Assembly: GCA_037976565.1 (NCBI GenBank)
Contig: CP137666.1
Span: 50,991,271-51,055,270, forward strand
Reading direction: 5' to 3'
DNA length: 64,000 nucleotides
Source of the DNA: Mesocentrotus franciscanus
Lineage: Eukaryota; Echinodermata; Echinoidea; Camarodonta; Strongylocentrotidae
Part shown: positions 63,261-64,000 of the stretch, one piece after another
How the letters are laid out: each line of letters opens with the position of its first letter
Numbering within the stretch: position 1 is the stretch's first letter
Notes under the pieces: generated by a model
Told to the model about the DNA's origin: nothing
What the model saw: only the letters and a program-made list of their open reading frames with translations
The model's database searches: none
Translations under genes and position numbers: made by a program

Positions 63261-64000
63261 GTAAGTAGACGTAGACTCTAGTAGAATATATAGTAAGAAT
63301 CTACCGTAACATATTTAAGTTGTCAGGGACTGGGTGATTGTTGGCTTTTTGACTTTTGTTTTGTTAATTGCAAATTGAAAATGGAATAAAGAAATTATTG
63401 AAGAGACTTGGAAATCTACCATTTATTGTTTTACATCCTTAAAATTGATACTTTTCTTGGCCTACTTTCAATTTCATTTCCATTTCCATTTTGTCTAATC
63501 AATCGAATAGATCCGATAGATCTACGACAAAAGAAATGTTATAGGTCTAGCATAATTCATACTTCATATTCATAACGTAACAAATTGGTCAGATCTCGCT
63601 TGTGCAATGTAGGAGTGACAAATATGTTAAACCAAAAGATCGGTGATTGTTATATTGAGATTACGTCTGGCTCCACTGATGACCTCTCTATGCAATATAA
63701 GTGTATGTGGAAGGTTGACAAATATCAGTTTTATTAAAGAATTCCCATACCAGAGAGTTATTTGATTTATTTCTGTTTACAAATAGATCTACAATGAGTT
63801 TTAAATGGAGTAGAATAATTATGCTTATGAAGGTTTGTACCAAATACATCTTGAGCAAAGTCAAAGATAGAAAATTAAATTGAGAAAAAAATTATTTAAA
63901 GGGATGTTATTTTGATGTTGAAATTCAGATTTAATTGGAATTGTATACTTGACTCTTGATAATTTTGCTTCTCATCATTAGTAGATGTAGACATAGTTTT
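63261..64000. other. DUS4L intron 1, partial
   Basis: AT-rich sequence with no conserved coding segment; the expected continuation of the DUS catalytic barrel (LAFR-type) is not found on this strand. Confidence 0.6.

Overview
Eukaryotic nuclear DNA: all recognisable genes are split by many GT-AG introns, the sequence is AT-rich, and transposons and simple repeats fill introns and intergenic space. The proteins are animal-like. Two exact copies of CAAGAAAGA, the downstream processing element of sea urchin histone genes, beside histone-type hairpins point to an echinoid; I infer a sea urchin but cannot name the species.

Five protein genes are readable. (1) Coatomer subunit gamma, minus strand, 398-21601: 20 exons carrying the start codon and about 794 codons; the last ~75-80 codons lie left of the window. 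Intron 1 is about 7 kb and packed with nested transposons. (2) A chloroquine-resistance-transporter-like membrane carrier, plus strand, 30521-33838, four exons, 429 residues. (3) RAD18, the E3 ubiquitin ligase of DNA damage tolerance, plus strand, 40085-50208, 13 exons, 769 residues. (4) PRPF18, a splicing factor, minus strand, 53992-62651, 10 exons, 346 residues, convergent with RAD18. (5) The first exon of DUS4L (tRNA dihydrouridine synthase), plus strand, 63172-63260, head-to-head with PRPF18 across about 520 bp. The genes are unrelated housekeeping functions (vesicle coat, transport, DNA repair, splicing, tRNA modification); no operon-like cooperation is implied.

The rest is mobile DNA. 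Several families can be defined from terminal inverted repeats (TIRs) and target duplications (TSDs): a ~540 bp TTAA-bounded family with five copies (8018, 11827, 18672, 24019, 48327); an 830-1150 bp family with 11 bp TIRs and 7 bp TSDs (16405, 20340, 61512); a TA-flanked family in which one copy sits inside another (17818-21323 around 19630-21259); hAT-type elements with 8 bp TSDs (21834, 23559, 24306, 36677); long-arm fold-back elements (15232, 51089); SINEs; and three broken non-LTR retrotransposons (36200-37430, 37605-39470, 59578-61450). Nested order can be read directly in two places.

The most unusual signal is in COPG intron 8 (8905-9027): four 4-base-loop hairpins, three of the histone mRNA 3'-end type, interleaved with two exact CAAGAAAGA elements at histone-like spacing, far from any histone gene. 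Other points of interest are a 240 bp near-perfect hairpin in a PRPF18 intron and a SINE with a 7SL-RNA-like head.
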